Positions 21,228 through 32,835 of a DNA stretch of 64,000 nucleotides are shown one piece after another. The position numbers and the translations under genes are program-made. How positions within the stretch are numbered: the stretch's first letter is position 1; the number at the start of each line of letters is the position of its first letter. Origin of the DNA: Phytophthora quininea (lineage: Eukaryota > Oomycota > Peronosporomycetes > Peronosporales > Peronosporaceae); the NCBI GenBank assembly GCA_011947345.1, contig JAAVTG010000788.1, positions 124,001-188,000 of the forward strand, in the 5' to 3' direction. Below the pieces are notes generated by a model, which had not been told where the DNA came from, ran no database searches, and was given only the letters and a program-made list of their open reading frames with translations.

Positions 21228-22367
21228 CTACGAGCGACGTATTCCTCCGTCGAGGAGGACGTCGTCCTGCTGTCTCTTGTTGACGCGGTAATGCACGTAG
21301 ACGACGATGCCGGCGACCGCGCCAACACCCACGATGAACATCCCCACCAGACCGGGAGTGGAGATCCCGCGACTTTCCAAGCCATTGTCAGCGGTGCTGG
21401 TGGTGGTGGATTCTGCGTGGGCGGTCGTATCTTGGGCGATCGTCGTTTCCGGCGACGACGGAGGTTTCGTGACCTCGTTTGAGAACTTGGAGCCGCTGGC
21501 GAGGCTGGCTTTCACGGTACCTGGAGGGGCGATCCGGTCTTCTTGCTCTGCTGAAGATGCTGATGTTGAGTTCGACGGCTTTGCTACACTTGATACAGCC
21601 GTAGTTGCTTGGGGAGCAGGAGTCGACGACGTCGTCGAGTTCGACGTTCCCGCCGCGGGGACTGGCGTGCCGTTGGCGATCCCTCGCGCGGTTTGGAGCA
21701 AGGCGGTCTGCATCTCCACCACATAGGCCGGGTAGACTTGGTGCGTCAACTTGCTGTCCGGAATTGGCGCGATCTGGTTGTTGGCGGCGTCGCCCTGTAC
21801 GATACACAAACCATCCGACGCCGTCGTCCCCGTCGGACACTTCGAAGCTTGAGCGTCATGGACGTACCAAGCAGAAGAATTGTCGTTTCCAGCTGGAGAA
21901 TACTCGCAGACGACGAGGTCGCCAGCAGGACAGCTCGCAGACGCACAACCGACACTCGTCGTCGACGCCCACACCACCTGAGAGTAGGAATTATACACAC
22001 CAACACCGACTTCGACGCCGCTGGAACCGGGCTGCGCCATGGCCGCGAACGTTTGTAGCGAGGTATCGACAATCCATTGCTTAACTGCGTCGTCGAGGAG
22101 AGTCATTGAATTGGTCGTCGTCGACTGGAACGCGTTCACTCCTGCTTCGGTGGTGGTGGAGCACTCGGCTGCTGTAGAGGCTGCTCTTGTTGCGAGGCCG
22201 GCGTCCCACCCAATGCGACGCATGTTACCTGCCGACCATGGCAGAGCAGTGGTGCGGAAGAAGTTGTGTCGGTCGATCCAAATGGCTTGGTCCTCGGCAC
22301 TAAAACTTCCAGCGGTCGTAGTCGTCGCCACCGTCGCCAACGACAACAGCACCGCCGATGCTTTCAT
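21228..22367 (-). CDS. Membrane-anchored CAP (SCP/PR-1) protein, copy A (intact)
   Basis: This 379-residue protein starts at ATG 22367 with a signal peptide (about residues 1-19, MKASAVLLSLATVATTTTA). The CAP domain follows: DRHNFFRTTALPWSAGNM, SYSQVVWASTTSVGC, then VVCEYSPAGN. A Ser/Thr/Pro-rich stalk of about 130 residues leads to one transmembrane helix (PGLVGMFIVGVGAVAGIVVYV) and a short basic tail. CAP proteins are secreted sterol/lipid-binding or defence-related factors. The first cavity His (RHN) is present, but the second, normally in G-H-Y-T-Q, is replaced (N-S-Y-S-Q). It is the only intact member of a four-gene minus-strand family here, and the arrangement suggests a surface protein with an extracellular CAP head. 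Confidence 0.88.
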   Translation of the reverse strand: MKASAVLLSLATVATTTTAGSFSAEDQAIWIDRHNFFRTTALPWSAGNMRRIGWDAGLATRAASTAAECSTTTEAGVNAFQSTTTNSMTLLDDAVKQWIVDTSLQTFAAMAQPGSSGVEVGVGVYNSYSQVVWASTTSVGCASASCPAGDLVVCEYSPAGNDNSSAWYVHDAQASKCPTGTTASDGLCIVQGDAANNQIAPIPDSKLTHQVYPAYVVEMQTALLQTARGIANGTPVPAAGTSNSTTSSTPAPQATTAVSSVAKPSNSTSASSAEQEDRIAPPGTVKASLASGSKFSNEVTKPPSSPETTIAQDTTAHAESTTTSTADNGLESRGISTPGLVGMFIVGVGAVAGIVVYVHYRVNKRQQDDVLLDGGIRRS

Positions 22368-23031
22368 GCTGCGTGGTTAGAAACCGAGATGAGAGGCGTG
22401 TGCTGAGCAAGATAAAAGGACGACTGAAGCGAGCAAGGGCAAGACGCGACGCGGTGGCTCGTCCGCATGGCATGCAATTCCTCTTCGCATATGTGTGCCC
22501 GCACTGAACCACCTTCAAATCCTACGTCGCTGCCCGAAGCAACGACATCCCATGGCCTCGAATCCAAGATAGGTAGTTCGGTCCGACACAACCGATCCCA
22601 CACATTTCCTTTTCATCCCAATAGGTATATCTCTTGGTCGCAACAACCACGTTTCGCAATAAACACTTGGGGCTTCCGATTGCTTGTTCGAGCAATACTG
22701 GCGAAGTTGTACTTGGCAGTTCGAAAACAATGTGCGTTCTCCAAGTTTACAATTGATTGTCTTTTGCGTGGTGTCCGAAGAAGGCCTAACATTTTCACCT
22801 GGCAAGCGACACGTTCCTCCATTCGGGCAGGTGGAGACAATCTTCAACGATTCCAACCTCGAAGAAGGCACAAAGCATGGCAAAAACGTAGCTATCTGGA
22901 AGTTCATTGGTTTCTCTTCAATCGAAAAACTCGCAGCGGCAACGGACAAAAACTAAATTGACTGCACTAAACTTCATCGCTCTACACCAAACTGGAACTC
23001 TTGCAGCTTTGGAGCAGCCACATCGGCTGCA
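22368..23031. other. Intergenic region between CAP copies A and B
   Basis: Only short frames are present on both strands. Nothing recognisable is seen; the promoter of copy A and the 3' end of copy B should lie here. Confidence 0.4.
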
Positions 23032-24407
23032 TTAAATGACCACGATACCTCCGTCGCGCATGATCTCTCGTTGACGCTTCTCGTTCTTGCGGTAGCTCAT
23101 GACGACGCCCATGGCAGCAATACCAACGACAGCCATGACCACCATACCAGCCCATCCAGCAGCCGAAACACCGCCACTACCTTTCTTCTCGGACTGCGTC
23201 AATGCGGAAACAGTGGTCGACTTGCCCGAGTCTGTAGCTGGAGGCGTGTTTTGAGAAGCTGACTCCGTGGTAGGAGCCACGGTGGCGGGAGTTTGCTTTC
23301 CCGATTCTGGAGATGGAGTTGCTGCTTGGTTGGTGAACTTGGATCCGTCATCCGAGCTCGCCTTGACCTTCCCAGGAGAGACATCGCCTGATGAAGACGG
23401 CGTCTTCTGGGTAGTCGGCGTCGTTGGGGACTCGGGCGCCGGTGTTCCTGCCGGCGTCTTGGCTCCGGTCTTCGACGCAGGAGTAGAATTCTCGGTCGAG
23501 CCCGACGTTGACGACGTCGTAGGAGTCCCTGCTTCGTCGACGTGCCTGTCTTGGCAGGAGCCTTGGTCAAGATTGACCCCTTCTTGTTTCCAATTTCCGT
23601 AGAGGTCGGCGCCGTTGCCGTCGATGGAGCCGTTGTAGCCGATGACGACGTGGTCGCGTTGGTTGCGCCACCGGTACCCGTAGACGTCCCTGCGGTAGGG
23701 GCAGCAGCCTGAGTGGTAGCTCCACTGCGAGCAGCTTCAAGCAGAATCGATTTAATGTCGGCAACATACGTCGGGTAAACTTGGTAGGTCAAGTCGCCTG
23801 CTGGGACCTGAGCAGTTGTGTCTTTGCCTGAATCACCTTCACCAACGCACAACCCATTCACCGTCGACGTACCGACCGGACAGCCCGAACCTTGGGCGTC
23901 GTGGACATACCACGGCGACTTGCCGTCGTTTCCAGCAGGCGAGTACTCGCAGACAACCATGTCACCACTCGAGCAGCTCGCAGTCGCACAGCCAACGCTG
24001 GTCGTCGTCGCCCACACCACCTGGGAATACGAATTGTAGATGCCGGCGCCGATGCCCAAGTCGTTGGCACCAGGCTGCGGCATCGTCTTGAGTGTCGTCT
24101 TGGAAGTCTCGACGACCCATTTCTGAATGGCCTCGTCCAGAATGGACGACGAATTCGTCGACGACGATTGAAAGACGTTGACGCTGGCGTCGACGGTCAT
24201 CGAGCACTCGGACGCAGTTGACGCTGCTCGCGTCGCCAACGCAGCATCCCAACCGATTCGACGCATGTTACCGGCCGACCACGGCAGCCCCGTCGTCCGG
24301 AAGTAGTTGTGTCGGTCTAGCCAAGTCGCCTGTTCCTGCTCGCTGAAAGTGCCCGTCTGGACAGCCGTAGCCGTCGCCAAGAAGGCGAGCGACACGACCA
24401 CCTTCAT
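23032..24407 (-). CDS. Membrane-anchored CAP protein, copy B (frameshift in stalk)
   Basis: The start is ATG 24407 with a signal peptide (MKVVVSLAFLATATAV). The CAP domain is complete (DRHNYFRTTGLPWSAGNM, YSQVVWATTTSVGC, VVCEYSPAGN). In the Thr/Ala-rich stalk, near 23535, the frame changes by one base. The normal Ser/Thr/Pro composition then resumes in the frame that ends with a transmembrane helix (GWAGMVVMAVVGIAAMGVVM) and the tail YRKNEKRQREIMRDGGI. That tail is nearly the same in copies B and C. Because the signal, CAP head, stalk, membrane helix and tail are all conserved, I treat it as one gene with a probable sequence error. Confidence 0.82.
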
Positions 24408-25252
24408 GTTGTTAGATCACTTCTCTTCGTGATGAAGGTCGACACTGAACGGCGTGTGGCGGGCAAGACGAATCGACAACTGAAGGCGCTGTCTAGACGA
24501 ACAAAGTCAGCCTGTCGCCTGTCCGATGCACTGCACTCTCCTCTCCGGAGAAAGGTTTGCGGGTTTGAAGTCGAGTTTGCCTAACGTTCGTGGACGTTCT
24601 AGGGCGGCGGCAGATCTCATAAAGTGCCTGGAGTCAACAAAACTTCGTTCGGGTGTAGGAAGACCCGCTCGTCGAGACGATCAAAGGTCGACTCTCACTT
24701 GAGAATCTCGATACACAAGCGCTCTGTAGAGTCGTTGAGCTTTGCACATACTTTTTGGCATGCAGGCACTGTCTGCCAGATAGTACGAACAGTGATAAAC
24801 TTTTTGCTGGACGGTCTCAGAGTTTGAACCGACCTGCTGACATGGATCCCTCTGTTCCTGAGGAGCTCGCACTAGCGGTTGACAACCATCTTGCAATCGA
24901 GAGTCGTTGTTTGTCGAGCCACAGAAGCCCGTCACCGATCATAGGCACCCAGCTGTTGCCGCCACAAGTGTTGCTAGCGGCATCATCGTGTCCGAGGAAA
25001 CAGATTAACCACAGTAGCAGCAAATCCACGACTACAAGCCCTCTCGAGGCCATCGGTTGCATGCAATACTTCGAAGGCAAGAGCATTTTACTGCTACGGT
25101 TCCGGTAGCTCCTGTGGGAATAACGGCAATAGAGACCTTTCGAGGCTCGCTCGGTTATCGTTTATGGAAACGAACTCGATCCAGCAATCGGTAAACTGTA
25201 AACGAGCAAGTTTTGCTTTCGAAGCTGCGCGACCTTTGGGTTTAAGGATCTA
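24408..25252. other. Intergenic, left flank of the Harbinger-like element
   Basis: No gene is recognised. Short frames on both strands lack motifs. The left terminal repeat of the element may be here, but I could not pair it with a sequence near 27.8 kb. Confidence 0.35.
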
Positions 25253-26581
25253 ATGGGTACTATCGTTTCGGGAGGATCCACCATCCGCCGCCAAATGGCG
25301 AGCCCAGCGACCGAGTGTTTCCCTGTTATTGCTCTTCTCCAAGTGCTCGACGACCTGGAACTATCCATGGCTGCTGCATGGGTGGTTCAACAGTGCAACC
25401 CGCTAGAATATCCTCTGGTTCCGGACGTCCGCGTTGACCTCAGCACGTACCCAGATGCCGACGCTCTTGCCGACTTCCGGTTTACGTGTCCCCAGCTAAT
25501 CGAGCTGTCTGTTATCATGTGCATCCCTCACGTGTTTTTTCGGGAGCAGGAGATCGCATTTTGGGCGCGGAGGCGCTGGCAATGCTCTGCTACCGCCTAT
25601 CATATCCTGGAAAACTGTCCAGAGTCTGGAAGCAGTTTGGTCGGTCTGATTCTTCATGCAGTCGTATCATCACGGATATATGTAAGTACGCGCTTGCTAA
25701 CACATGCACTACTACTAACTTGTGCTAATCACACTTTGTGCAGACTGCTTTCTGGACGAAAAATGGGGGCACACTCTATTTTTCAACGATCGTGTATATG
25801 CATCGCGCCACGACGAGTACGTCAGGGCTGTATCCGACAAAACAAATGACATTGCAGAGCGTGTGTCGATGTTTATCGACGGTACGAAGGCCTTCATTTG
25901 CCGTCCTGGCAAACGCAAAGGGGGTTTCGAACTGTAAACGGAGTGCTTAACAATATTCCTATCGGAGATGGTGAAAACTTACAGAAGGCATGTTACAGTG
26001 GCCACAAACGGCGCCATTGTCTAAACTTTCAAGGCGTCTGCACTCCTGATGGTAAGTTAGTTGTGTTCTCATGATATTTTGCGCGTACTAACTGTTGCAT
26101 TTACAGGTCTCTGTATGTCGTTTTTGGTCCCGTAGAAGGTGTCCGCCACGATGCTACAATGCTCTCTCAAAGCCGACTCATGCCTTACCTGAGCCAGCAC
26201 CCGGTGCTGAAAACTTTTGGCGTGATCATGTACGGCGATCCCGCATACGGTGTGGGCGAGCTCATAACGAGCCCATTTCGATCTGTGGATATTACCGGAG
26301 ACCAGAAGCAGTTCAATGTTGCGATGAGCAAGGTTCGGGTGTCAATCGAGTGGCTATTTGGTATTGTGAAAAGAAAATGGGCGTTCTTGGACTGGAACAA
26401 AAAGCACAAAATTCTATTGACACCGGTTGGACGCATGGTAAGAGTTGCCGTACTGCTGACAAATGCGGCCACGTGCATGGATGGAGGAAACCAAATCAGT
26501 TCGTATTTTTCCTGCCGACCACCTCCCTTACGAGATTACTTCTTACCTCCGATTCATACCCGCAGAACTAGCAATGAGTAA
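25253..26581 (+). CDS. PIF/Harbinger DDE transposase, three exons with frameshifts
   Basis: Exon 1 contains a FTCPQLIEL helix and, after a frame change at the T run near 25536, LCYRLSYPGKL. The first intron runs from GTAAGT at about 25681 to TTGTGCAG at 25743. Exon 2 carries EKWGHTLFF, FIDGTKAFICRP (first catalytic Asp region), and, after a G-run change at 25920-25924, YSGHKRRHCLNFQGVCTPDG. The second intron is about 26052-26106 (GTAAGT...TACTAACT...CAG). Exon 3, after a T-run change at 26121-26125, has FGPVEGVRHDATML, VIMYGDPAYG (second Asp) and VRVSIEWLFGIVKRKW (catalytic Glu). The protein would cut and join the element's ends. All three breaks are one-base shortenings. Confidence 0.8.
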
Positions 26582-26583
26582 TG

Positions 26584-27737
26584 TTACTCCAGGTTGCGCT
26601 TCAACAACAGTGCCAATAACTTGGTCTGTTCTTCACGGTCTTTTTGGCGTTGCTCTCTCTCAAACTCCAGGTCCAACTGCCGTCGCTTCGTCCGTTCAGT
26701 CTCAATTTGAAGCTTCTTCTCCAGCTCCTTGGCACGGTCAGCTGCAGCTTTTTCTGCTAAGGAATTCTGCACCTGAACAAAGGTCGACATGATGTCGGCT
26801 CTATGCTTATTGATTTCGGTAAAAATACCAGCAATTGCGACGTCTTGCTTCTGCTTCCGTTTGTTGCTCGACGGAGCAGCTTCATTTCCACTTGCGACTG
26901 CAGTTCGCTTTCCTAGGCGAGACACTGCAGCCTCTCGCACAACCTCACCAGATGCAACCTTTTCGTGCTCTTTTCTTGCTCTTTTTCCTTCTCCTCTTCC
27001 GTTGCCGCTTCGTGGTCACTCACCTTGGTCTTCAACTCGGTCATGAGAACGATGTAATCGTCTTCTTCCTCGTTCGTGCCGGATTTGCGTGCAGATTGAC
27101 TCTCCCAAACCTCATGCTTCTCCAGCAGAGTCTCGAAGCGGTTTTTGGCTGTCGTTCCTTTAATCGCGTGCATGTTAAAATTCTTACTGGAATTCAGCTT
27201 CGCGGCCAACGCATCCCATTGCTTGCCAACCTCGCCATGCCTAGCTTTGAATGGCTCATCCACATTCACTTGGACGGCAAGCATGTAGTCCTGGAAGGGA
27301 CCAAATCGACGGCGTTTCTTCGGCTCAGTGCTTTGGTCGTCCCCAGCTGCAGCAGATCCGTCGTCGTCGTTGTCACGCTCGAAAGCCAGATTGCTGGGCT
27401 GGGCAAGAGGAACCTCCGGAAGATCGGCACTACCTCGTTCGCAGTCTGAGTCGGCAGCACCAAAATCGACGCCGTAGTGCCCGCCATCACTCCCATATGC
27501 GCCACTTGCCTCGCTGTCACTGCTGGATTCGCTACGCTGACGACTACGACGGTCCACTGCCGGTCCCCATGCATGACAGACACCATTCTGCGAGCCGAGA
27601 GCGGTTTCCTGCGAGGGTGGCGACGAAGACGTGAACCTCCAGACGGAAGCAATGTCCTCCATGGCGCGCTTGACAAGCAAAACGATCAGTGAATCTTTTG
27701 CCGCGGGATCTTGTACCTCCAATAACATATCATTCAA
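26584..27737 (-). CDS. Harbinger-associated DNA-binding partner protein (one frameshift)
   Basis: The frame opens near 27737 and reads an acidic Ser/Asp-rich stretch, then KKRRRFGPFQDYMLAVQV, a DALAAKLNSSKNFNMHAI block and TAKNRFETLLEKHEVWE. This last is a Myb/SANT-like trihelical DNA-binding region as found in the second protein of Harbinger elements. After a one-base frame change near 26940 it ends in a highly charged coiled-coil helix (RAKELEKKLQIETERTKRRQ). Partner proteins of this kind carry the transposase to the nucleus and to the element ends. The start codon is uncertain. Confidence 0.65.
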
Positions 27738-28705
27738 GATCGGATTGAAATTCGCGATTCGTCACCTCTCACCGTTCCGCTATTCCAAACGCCTTTTCGG
27801 ATAGGAGGGCGAAACCGCCCGATTTTGCGAATTTCGGGACGGGAACGAAAGGACGCGGTCGTCAGGTCACCCCTTTTATGGCTCGCTATCCGCCAATCGC
27901 AAAACAAAACGGGCTTCGAAAGGTCTCTAATCTCCGTGATCTGCCATACCCGCCACCAAAGCCCATTGTTAAAACAAAGCAGGAAGACACGAACCAAAGT
28001 GGATTTGACTGCACTGCACAACGTCCTGCCAAGTTTTGCCTCTGCTTCCGAGACTGGGGACGCAACAACTCGAGCTTCTGTTACTTTGGGTTCGTTCACT
28101 CGGTGTGTTCTAGCTCGCTTAACCCCTTTACCCCGCTATCCGAGACGTGCTAGTAGCTACTCCTTCCTACAGCACCAGCAGGTTAATGCCGGAGACCACC
28201 AGCTATCCCGATGCCACCCGCGGGCACACACAGGACACTTGTGGTTTTTCAAGGTGCCACGCCGGAGGAAAAGCCTTCGTGATGACGGCTGTACCATAAG
28301 CTAACTGTTTCTACAGTTGGTACGCCGTCGCGTAGACGCTTCTGCTTGATTTTCACCTTGCCTTGGGAGTTGAGAGGGGTCACTTGAGCTTGGAACGACA
28401 CTGAGAAAGCCACGGGGCTAGGATACACAAGGAGGTCCACCCTCAAGCTCGGGCTCGAGGGGACCTCTGGCAGCACAGCCTCCGGCGGTCTTCGTCGCCA
28501 AATGCACACGTCGTGCATTGCGCTGGAGCTGGAGCTCGGGGCTTGGACTTGTGCTTGAGCGAGCAAATGGCGAACTGAGCGACGGAAGCGGAGGTGCTGT
28601 CAAGCTAGCGCACGAAGTGCTAGGCTGTCAACACCTACGGTAGTGGCTTCCATGCCGGGTGCGAAAGCATGGAACTTTATTCTGTTGATTTTGGGGCTAG
28701 AAGGG
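27738..28705. other. Intergenic, right flank of the Harbinger-like element
   Basis: No supported gene. Frames of 90-160 codons exist on both strands but have no motif and overlap each other freely. The promoter of the partner gene and the 3' end of CAP copy C should be here. Confidence 0.35.
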
Positions 28706-30075
28706 TTAAATGATTCGGATGCCGCCGTCGCGCATGATCTCTCGCTGTCGTTTCTGGTTCTTGCGGTAGCTCACGACGACACCGACCGTAGCAATGGCAA
28801 CCACAGCCAGCATCACCATGCCGGCCACGCCTGTCGCCGAGATGCCGGAACCGCCGGACGTGCTGGACTTGTTGTTGGCAGAGATAGCAGCCGACGATCC
28901 GGTGCTTGCAGACGTCGTCGCCGACGGGGTGGCGCTCTCGGTCTTTGTCGAGGCAGTCGTCGAATCAGTGCTAGGGGTGGTCGCGCCCGAAGAAGGGGTC
29001 TGTGCCGTCGAGTCCGACGATTTGGCCTGGTTCGTGAACGTGGAGCCGCTATCGGAGCTCGCCTTGACTGTGCCGGGCGACGAACTGTCGTCGGACGCCG
29101 AAGAAGTCGTCTTGGAGCTCTGCTTTACAGACGTAGAGGAGTCCGCTCCCGACGACGACGTTGTGGTCGACTTCTTGGTAGAAGACGAGCTCTCGCCTGT
29201 CGACGGCGAAGTCGTCTTCTTTGAACTGGTGCTGCTGCTGTTTGCGCTGGAACTTGATGTCTTCGAAGAAGGCTTAGCCGTCGTCGCGGTCGGCGTCACC
29301 GTCGCCGTTTTAGGCGTAGCAGTCGTCGGCGACGGCGCCGTTGTGGTTTTTGAGCTGGCACCAGAGCTGGTAGACGTTCCCGATCCCTTGGCAATAGCGC
29401 GAGCAGCCTCGATCAATACAGTCTGCATGTCAGCGACATAGGCCGGGTACACCTCGTACGTGAGCTTGCCGGCCGCGATGGCGGCGATCTGGTTGTTGGC
29501 TGCATCTCCTTGTACAATACAAAGCCCTTCCGAGGCCGTCGTGCCGCTCGGGCAGTCTGAAGCTGTGTTTGCGTGGACATACCAGGCCGACGATCCGTCG
29601 TTGCCAGCGGGGAGTATTGACACACGACCATGTCGCCTCCGGAACAGCTCGCTGTCGCGCAACCAATACTGGTGGTCGACGACCACAACACCTGCGAGTA
29701 CGAGTTGTAGACGCCGGTGCCGACGTCTTCGCCACTCGCGCCGGGCTGTTTTAGCGTCGACAACGTCGACATGGACGTCTCCACGACCCACTGTTGGATA
29801 GCCTCGTCCAAGATCGAGGTCGAGTTTGTAGACGAAGACTGGAAGACATTGACGCCTGCAGTGGTCGTGGCCGAGCACTTGGCCGCGGTGCTGGCTGCCT
29901 TGGTGGCGAGATCTGCGGCCCAACCAACGCGACGCATGTTGCCCGCCGACCAGGGCAGACCAGTGGTGCGGAAGTAGTTGTGCCGGTCGATCCAGATGGC
30001 CTGGTCCTCGGTGCTGAAGCTGTCGGCGCTGACGGTCGTCGCCGCCAGCAGCGAGAGCGCTATCGCCACCTTCAT
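28706..30075 (-). CDS. Membrane-anchored CAP protein, copy C (frameshift in CAP domain)
   Basis: ATG 30075 opens a signal peptide (MKVAIALSLLAATTVSA) and a CAP domain (DRHNYFRTTGLPWSAGNM, YSQVLWSSTTSIGC, VVCQYSP). At the G run 29609-29612 (C run on the coding strand) the frame changes by one base. The expected AGNDGSSAWYVH block follows in the other frame, then a long Ser/Thr/Lys-rich stalk, a transmembrane helix (VAGMVMLAVVAIATVGVVV) and the tail YRKNQKRQREIMRDGGI. The stalk contains many Ser-Ser-Thr clusters, likely heavily O-glycosylated. One extra C gives a protein of about 455 residues. Confidence 0.82.
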
Positions 30076-30713
30076 GCTAAAGCGCGTCTCTCTTGGTTTC
30101 GAGTTGTGGGGCAGCTCGAAGAAGCGTGGCGTCCAGCGCTGGCTCGAGTTCGCGAGTGCGCATCTGGCGGGGCGGGGCGGCCGTTGCCTTCCCCGAGCCA
30201 GATGCCAGGCTGCTTCTGGCCGTTCTGGCCACCTCCGATCAGCTCCAGCACCGACTTACGGCCCATTTCAGTGAAAATCGTTGCACGACCCCACAATTTG
30301 CGATGGCGGCGGTGCTTCGACCATTCCGTCGGCTCAACGAGTTTCTCCGCCACCTTTGGCGTTGGAAATCGCCGAGTTCCAGGCTCCACCTTGATTCAAA
30401 CGCGCGTCCGGCTGGTGCTACGGCTGCCAAGAACGATGAACATCTTGGCACCGACGACCGATCACCATCGATCGGGAATGCTCTCGTGACTCGCTCTCTC
30501 AGTGAGTCGTTGTCGATGCAAATGCACAGCAGCAGGTCGGAAGTGGCACTGGTCGGCGTCTTCGGCAACAGCTGCAAGTACGGGATCAGCTCGACTCCAC
30601 GATAGAGAACGTTGCGGTGGGGCAGGCACAAGATCGTTCGCATTCTCTCTTTGCTGCGGAGACGCTGCGTGGTAAATGGACTCAAAGGTACGGGGACTAC
30701 GTGTTGTCTAGAG
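30076..30713. other. Intergenic; possible small minus-strand frame
   Basis: A minus-strand frame beginning at an ATG near 30641 reads TILCLPHRNVLYRGVEL and continues for about 130 codons, with a globular-looking composition, but it has no recognised motif and overlaps plus-strand frames of equal length. I do not call it a gene. Confidence 0.3.
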
Positions 30714-32835
30714 TTAAACGGTGTCGGCGCCGCCTTCGCGCAAGATGTCTTCTTGGCGCTGTTGGTTCCTACGGTAGCTTACAAAGACGGCGAAGGCTGC
30801 GACGATCACGACGCCAACAACAATCATGCCAGCCATGGCAGCCGCGGAGACCGTGGTGCCGCTGCTGGTGGCGCCGGACTTGTTGTTGGCCGACACTTCG
30901 GTCTTAGAGCCGCCGTCAACGATCGCTGCCCCTGGCGGCGCTGAGTTTTCGGCCTTGGCGTCTTTGGGTTTGTCCTGGTTTGCGAATGTAGACCCGCTGG
31001 CGGAGCTCGGTTTGACCTTACCAGGCTTGTCGTCTTCAGACGACGACGACGACGACGATCTATCACTGGAAGTCGTCGAAGAGCTTTCGTTGGACGATGT
31101 GGTTGCAGAGCCTGAGGGAGACGACGAGCTAGACTCGGTGGAACCAGCAGCGGAGCTTTCCTCCGACGATGCAGGACTTGATGATGAACCCTCGGTCGAA
31201 GTTGCAGCAGAGGAGGCTGCCGACGTCGTCGAAGAACCGGCAGCCGAGCTTTCAGTTGATGAAGCAGCGCTGCCCTCTGTGGATGATTCGGTTTTCGATG
31301 CTGCAGTTTCCCACCCCTGATTCGCGGAGTCTGCAGTGGAGCTGGTCTCCGTTGAACTAGCAGTCTCTCCTGACGCGTCCGTCGTCGCCGAGCCTTCAGA
31401 CGACGACGTTGCCGACGATTCTATGGAGGTTGTTGATCCAGTCGTCGAGGTGACGCCCCCGCCCTTCGTGAATGAGCCAGCACCAGTTTCAGCGGACGAC
31501 TCGGGAGTTCCTGATCCGCCAGTTGATGCAAGAGTCGAGTCCTCTGTAACGCCCGACTCTGCTGAAGTTGCTGTTGTTTCACTGGACCCCGCAGCTGAGG
31601 TGACTTCCCCGCCTTCTGTCGATGCTGCTGTCGAGGAGACTTCTCCACCAGAAGCGGAAGTCGTGGAGCTAGTCTCTGTGGAAGGGTCCGTCGTCGATTC
31701 CGATGTCGACGACGTGGTTGGAGTGCCAGCACCCGAGGATTCGGTCGATAATGTCGACTCGGACGAACCTGCTGAGCTAGTTTCTCCTGTGGACGGATCC
31801 TCCGAACCTGCTGCTGTGGAAGCGGCACTCGATCCTTGAACGGGGGTCTGTTGTGCGGCCTTAAGCTCCGCCATGATGTCTGCTACGAAGTTCGGGTAGA
31901 TCTGGTACGTCCACTTACCGTTCGGGATCGGGGCGATCTGATCGTTGGCGGGGTCTCCCTTCTCCACACAGAGACCAACCTGCTCAGTCGTTCCGTCCGG
32001 ACACTGCGATGCCTGAGCTGCGTGAACATACCACGCAGACTTGCCGTCGTTTCCTGCGGGGAATACTCGCACACAACCATCGCTCCATTGGAACAGTCCG
32101 CCATCCCGCAGCCTACACTCGTCGTCTCGGCCCAGACCATCTGTGTGTATTCGTTGTAGACGCCGGCGCCAACTTTGTCGCCGGTAGCTCCCGGGGAGTC
32201 ACCTTCAGTGCCGTCGTCGTTGCTTGGTCCACTACCCACGACGAGATGGCCAAATCGATCGCTTTACTCGCGTCCGTCGACGACGACTCGAACACGTTGA
32301 CTCCAGCTTCCGTTTTGGCTGAGCAAGAGGCCGCCGTCGTCGCCGCTGACTTTGCCAGTTTATCGTCCCAACCTATCCGACGCATATTTCCTGATGCCCA
32401 CGGCAAAGCTGTCAGTCGGAAGTAGTTGTGGCGGTCGATCCAGATTGCTTTCTGCTCGTCGCTGAAGTCACCAGAAGCGGTGGGGCTTTCTCCTGACGAC
32501 GCCGGAGTCGTCTCTGCAGACGACGACGTCTCCGCGGACGGTGTTTCTGATGATGAAGACGTCTCCGTCGATCCTGCAGCTGAGGAAGGTGCTGACGCTA
32601 CGGCAGATGAAGAACCTGAAGCGGACGTCGCATCCCATCCCTCAGTAAATGAAGCGCTCGACTCGGTGGACGAGTCCGTTGGTGTGTTTGATCCTGACAA
32701 CGACGTGAGCTCCGTCTCGGCGGACGACTGGGTCGTGGTGGCGGTTGACCCGCTGGTCGACGACACCAAGCTGTCCTGAGCACTGACGCCGACGACGACC
32801 GCCGCGACCGCAACGACCGCGGCCGAGAGTTTCAT
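30714..32835 (-). CDS. Membrane-anchored CAP protein, copy D, with Ser/Thr-rich N-terminal extension (two frameshifts)
   Basis: ATG 32835 starts a signal peptide (MKLSAAVVAVAAVVVGVSA). Unlike copies A-C, about 105 Ser/Thr/Glu-rich residues come before the CAP domain (DRHNYFRLTALPWASGNM, YTQMVWAETTSVGC, VVCEYSP). Frame changes occur at G runs 32193-32196 and 32058-32061; one extra base at each restores the CAP domain. A stalk of about 330 Ser/Thr/Glu residues follows, then a membrane helix (AAAMAGMIVVGVVIVAAFAVFV) and the tail SYRRNQQRQEDIL. The second break is at the same codon as in copy C. It is the longest family member, with disordered arms on both sides of the CAP head. Confidence 0.8.

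Larger units (their letters stand above)
25253..27737. mobile_element. PIF/Harbinger-type DNA transposon
   Basis: Two convergent genes meet at 26581/26584: a plus-strand DDE transposase and a minus-strand DNA-binding partner. This pair defines PIF/Harbinger elements. The element lies between CAP copies B and C, in an otherwise tandem CAP cluster. Terminal inverted repeats and the target duplication were not identified, so the limits are those of the two genes. Confidence 0.75.

Noticed and set aside
21605..22084. Arg-rich plus-strand frames opposite CAP copy A
   Set aside because: They lie fully antisense to an intact CAP gene with a signal peptide and conserved domain.
26463..27449. Plus-strand frames over the Harbinger partner gene
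   Set aside because: They are antisense to the charged coiled-coil and DNA-binding region, which has the coherent composition.
30824..31839. Plus-strand frames of over 150 codons across the CAP stalks
   Set aside because: They are antisense to Ser/Thr-rich stalk codons on the minus strand and give low-complexity Asp/Val/Glu strings without motifs.
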